Below, one piece after another: positions 14,421 through 14,646 of a DNA stretch of 14,646 nucleotides. A program made the translations under genes and the position numbers. Location of the stretch: NCBI GenBank assembly GCA_002495885.1, contig DAHG01000036.1, forward strand, positions 131-14,776. Direction: 5' to 3'. The notes beneath the pieces are model-generated. The model was not told where the DNA came from and searched no databases. It saw only the letters and a list, made by a program, of their open reading frames with translations. Origin of the DNA: Methanocellaceae archaeon UBA148 (GTDB lineage Archaea; Halobacteriota; UBA148). The first letter of the stretch is position 1. The number at the start of each line of letters is the position of its first letter.

Positions 14421-14646
14421 ACTCCGCCTTGTGCAATTACCATTTTTCTCGCTGAATCCTTCTGTCCGCGGATTGACCAGAGAAGAAACAATCCCGGCAG
14501 AAACGGCGATATCTTGGCGTTTGGGATGAAGCAACAGGCCAGATCATCCCGAAAACAGCAGAACGAGATGTCAAGACAACGAAATCATTGGGCCCGGCAT
14601 ATCTTCTGGATTCGGTAAGTAGTGAGATCCAGCTCAGAAAGAAGCT
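14421..14646 (+). pseudogene. N-terminal part of a DDE transposase (IS1634/IS4-like), frameshifted and cut by the window end
   Basis: From 14477 to the window edge an open frame reads with R-R-Y-L-G-V-W-D-E-A-T-G and K-S-L-G-P-A-Y-L-L-D-S-V, the pattern of the N-terminal region of IS1634/IS4-type transposases, where a G-P-x-x-L-L-D-x-I/V segment precedes the catalytic core. It has no start codon and is preceded by TGA at 14474-14476. The expected earlier residues (L-A-E-S-F) appear in another frame at 14448-14462, so a small insertion or deletion near 14463-14476 breaks the gene. The catalytic domain, if present, lies beyond the window. No terminal inverted repeat could be fixed. Confidence 0.6.

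Overview
The window looks like the genome of a methanogenic euryarchaeon of the Methanosarcinia type, with Methanothrix (Methanosaeta)-like as my best guess. The evidence is archaeal TATA/BRE-like promoter sites rather than bacterial -35/-10 boxes, strong GGAGG ribosome binding sites, secreted proteins rich in N-x-S/T sequons, and a C-terminal PGF sorting signal of the archaeosortase type. This is inference from sequence style; no phylogenetic marker gene is present.

Layout, left to right. Positions 1-326 hold a possible gene tail and the promoter of a large surface protein. Positions 327-4142 (+) encode a 1271-residue cell-surface protein with seven SdrD/Cna-B-like Ca-binding repeats, a von Willebrand A domain and a PGF-CTERM tail. 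Convergent to it, 9623 down to 4308 (-) is a tight four-gene operon in which every junction is a 4-base stop/start overlap. In order it encodes a secreted four-repeat beta-sandwich protein, a signal-peptide protein with one C-terminal membrane anchor and beta-sandwich domains, a five-helix membrane protein, and a cytoplasmic tubulin/FtsZ-superfamily GTPase. A 487-base gap rich in inverted repeats (9624-10110) follows. Positions 11712-10111 (-) encode a secreted GH25 muramidase (lysozyme) with an unrecognised C-terminal domain. Divergent from it, 11986-14323 (+) is an A+T-rich two-gene operon: a secreted protein carrying the same repeat type as the first protein of the tubulin operon, then a membrane protein with a large extracytoplasmic part. 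The window ends in a frameshifted transposase remnant (14421-14646).

How the parts may fit. Six of the eight main proteins have signal peptides, so this is an envelope/surface island. The most interesting unit is the 9623-4308 operon. It appears to link a cytoplasmic GTP-dependent polymer-forming protein, through a polytopic membrane protein and a single-pass anchor, to extracellular repeat proteins. The 11986-14323 locus looks like a shortened, diverged version of the outer half (repeat protein plus membrane protein) without the tubulin homologue. The proposed role in membrane or envelope remodelling is inference.
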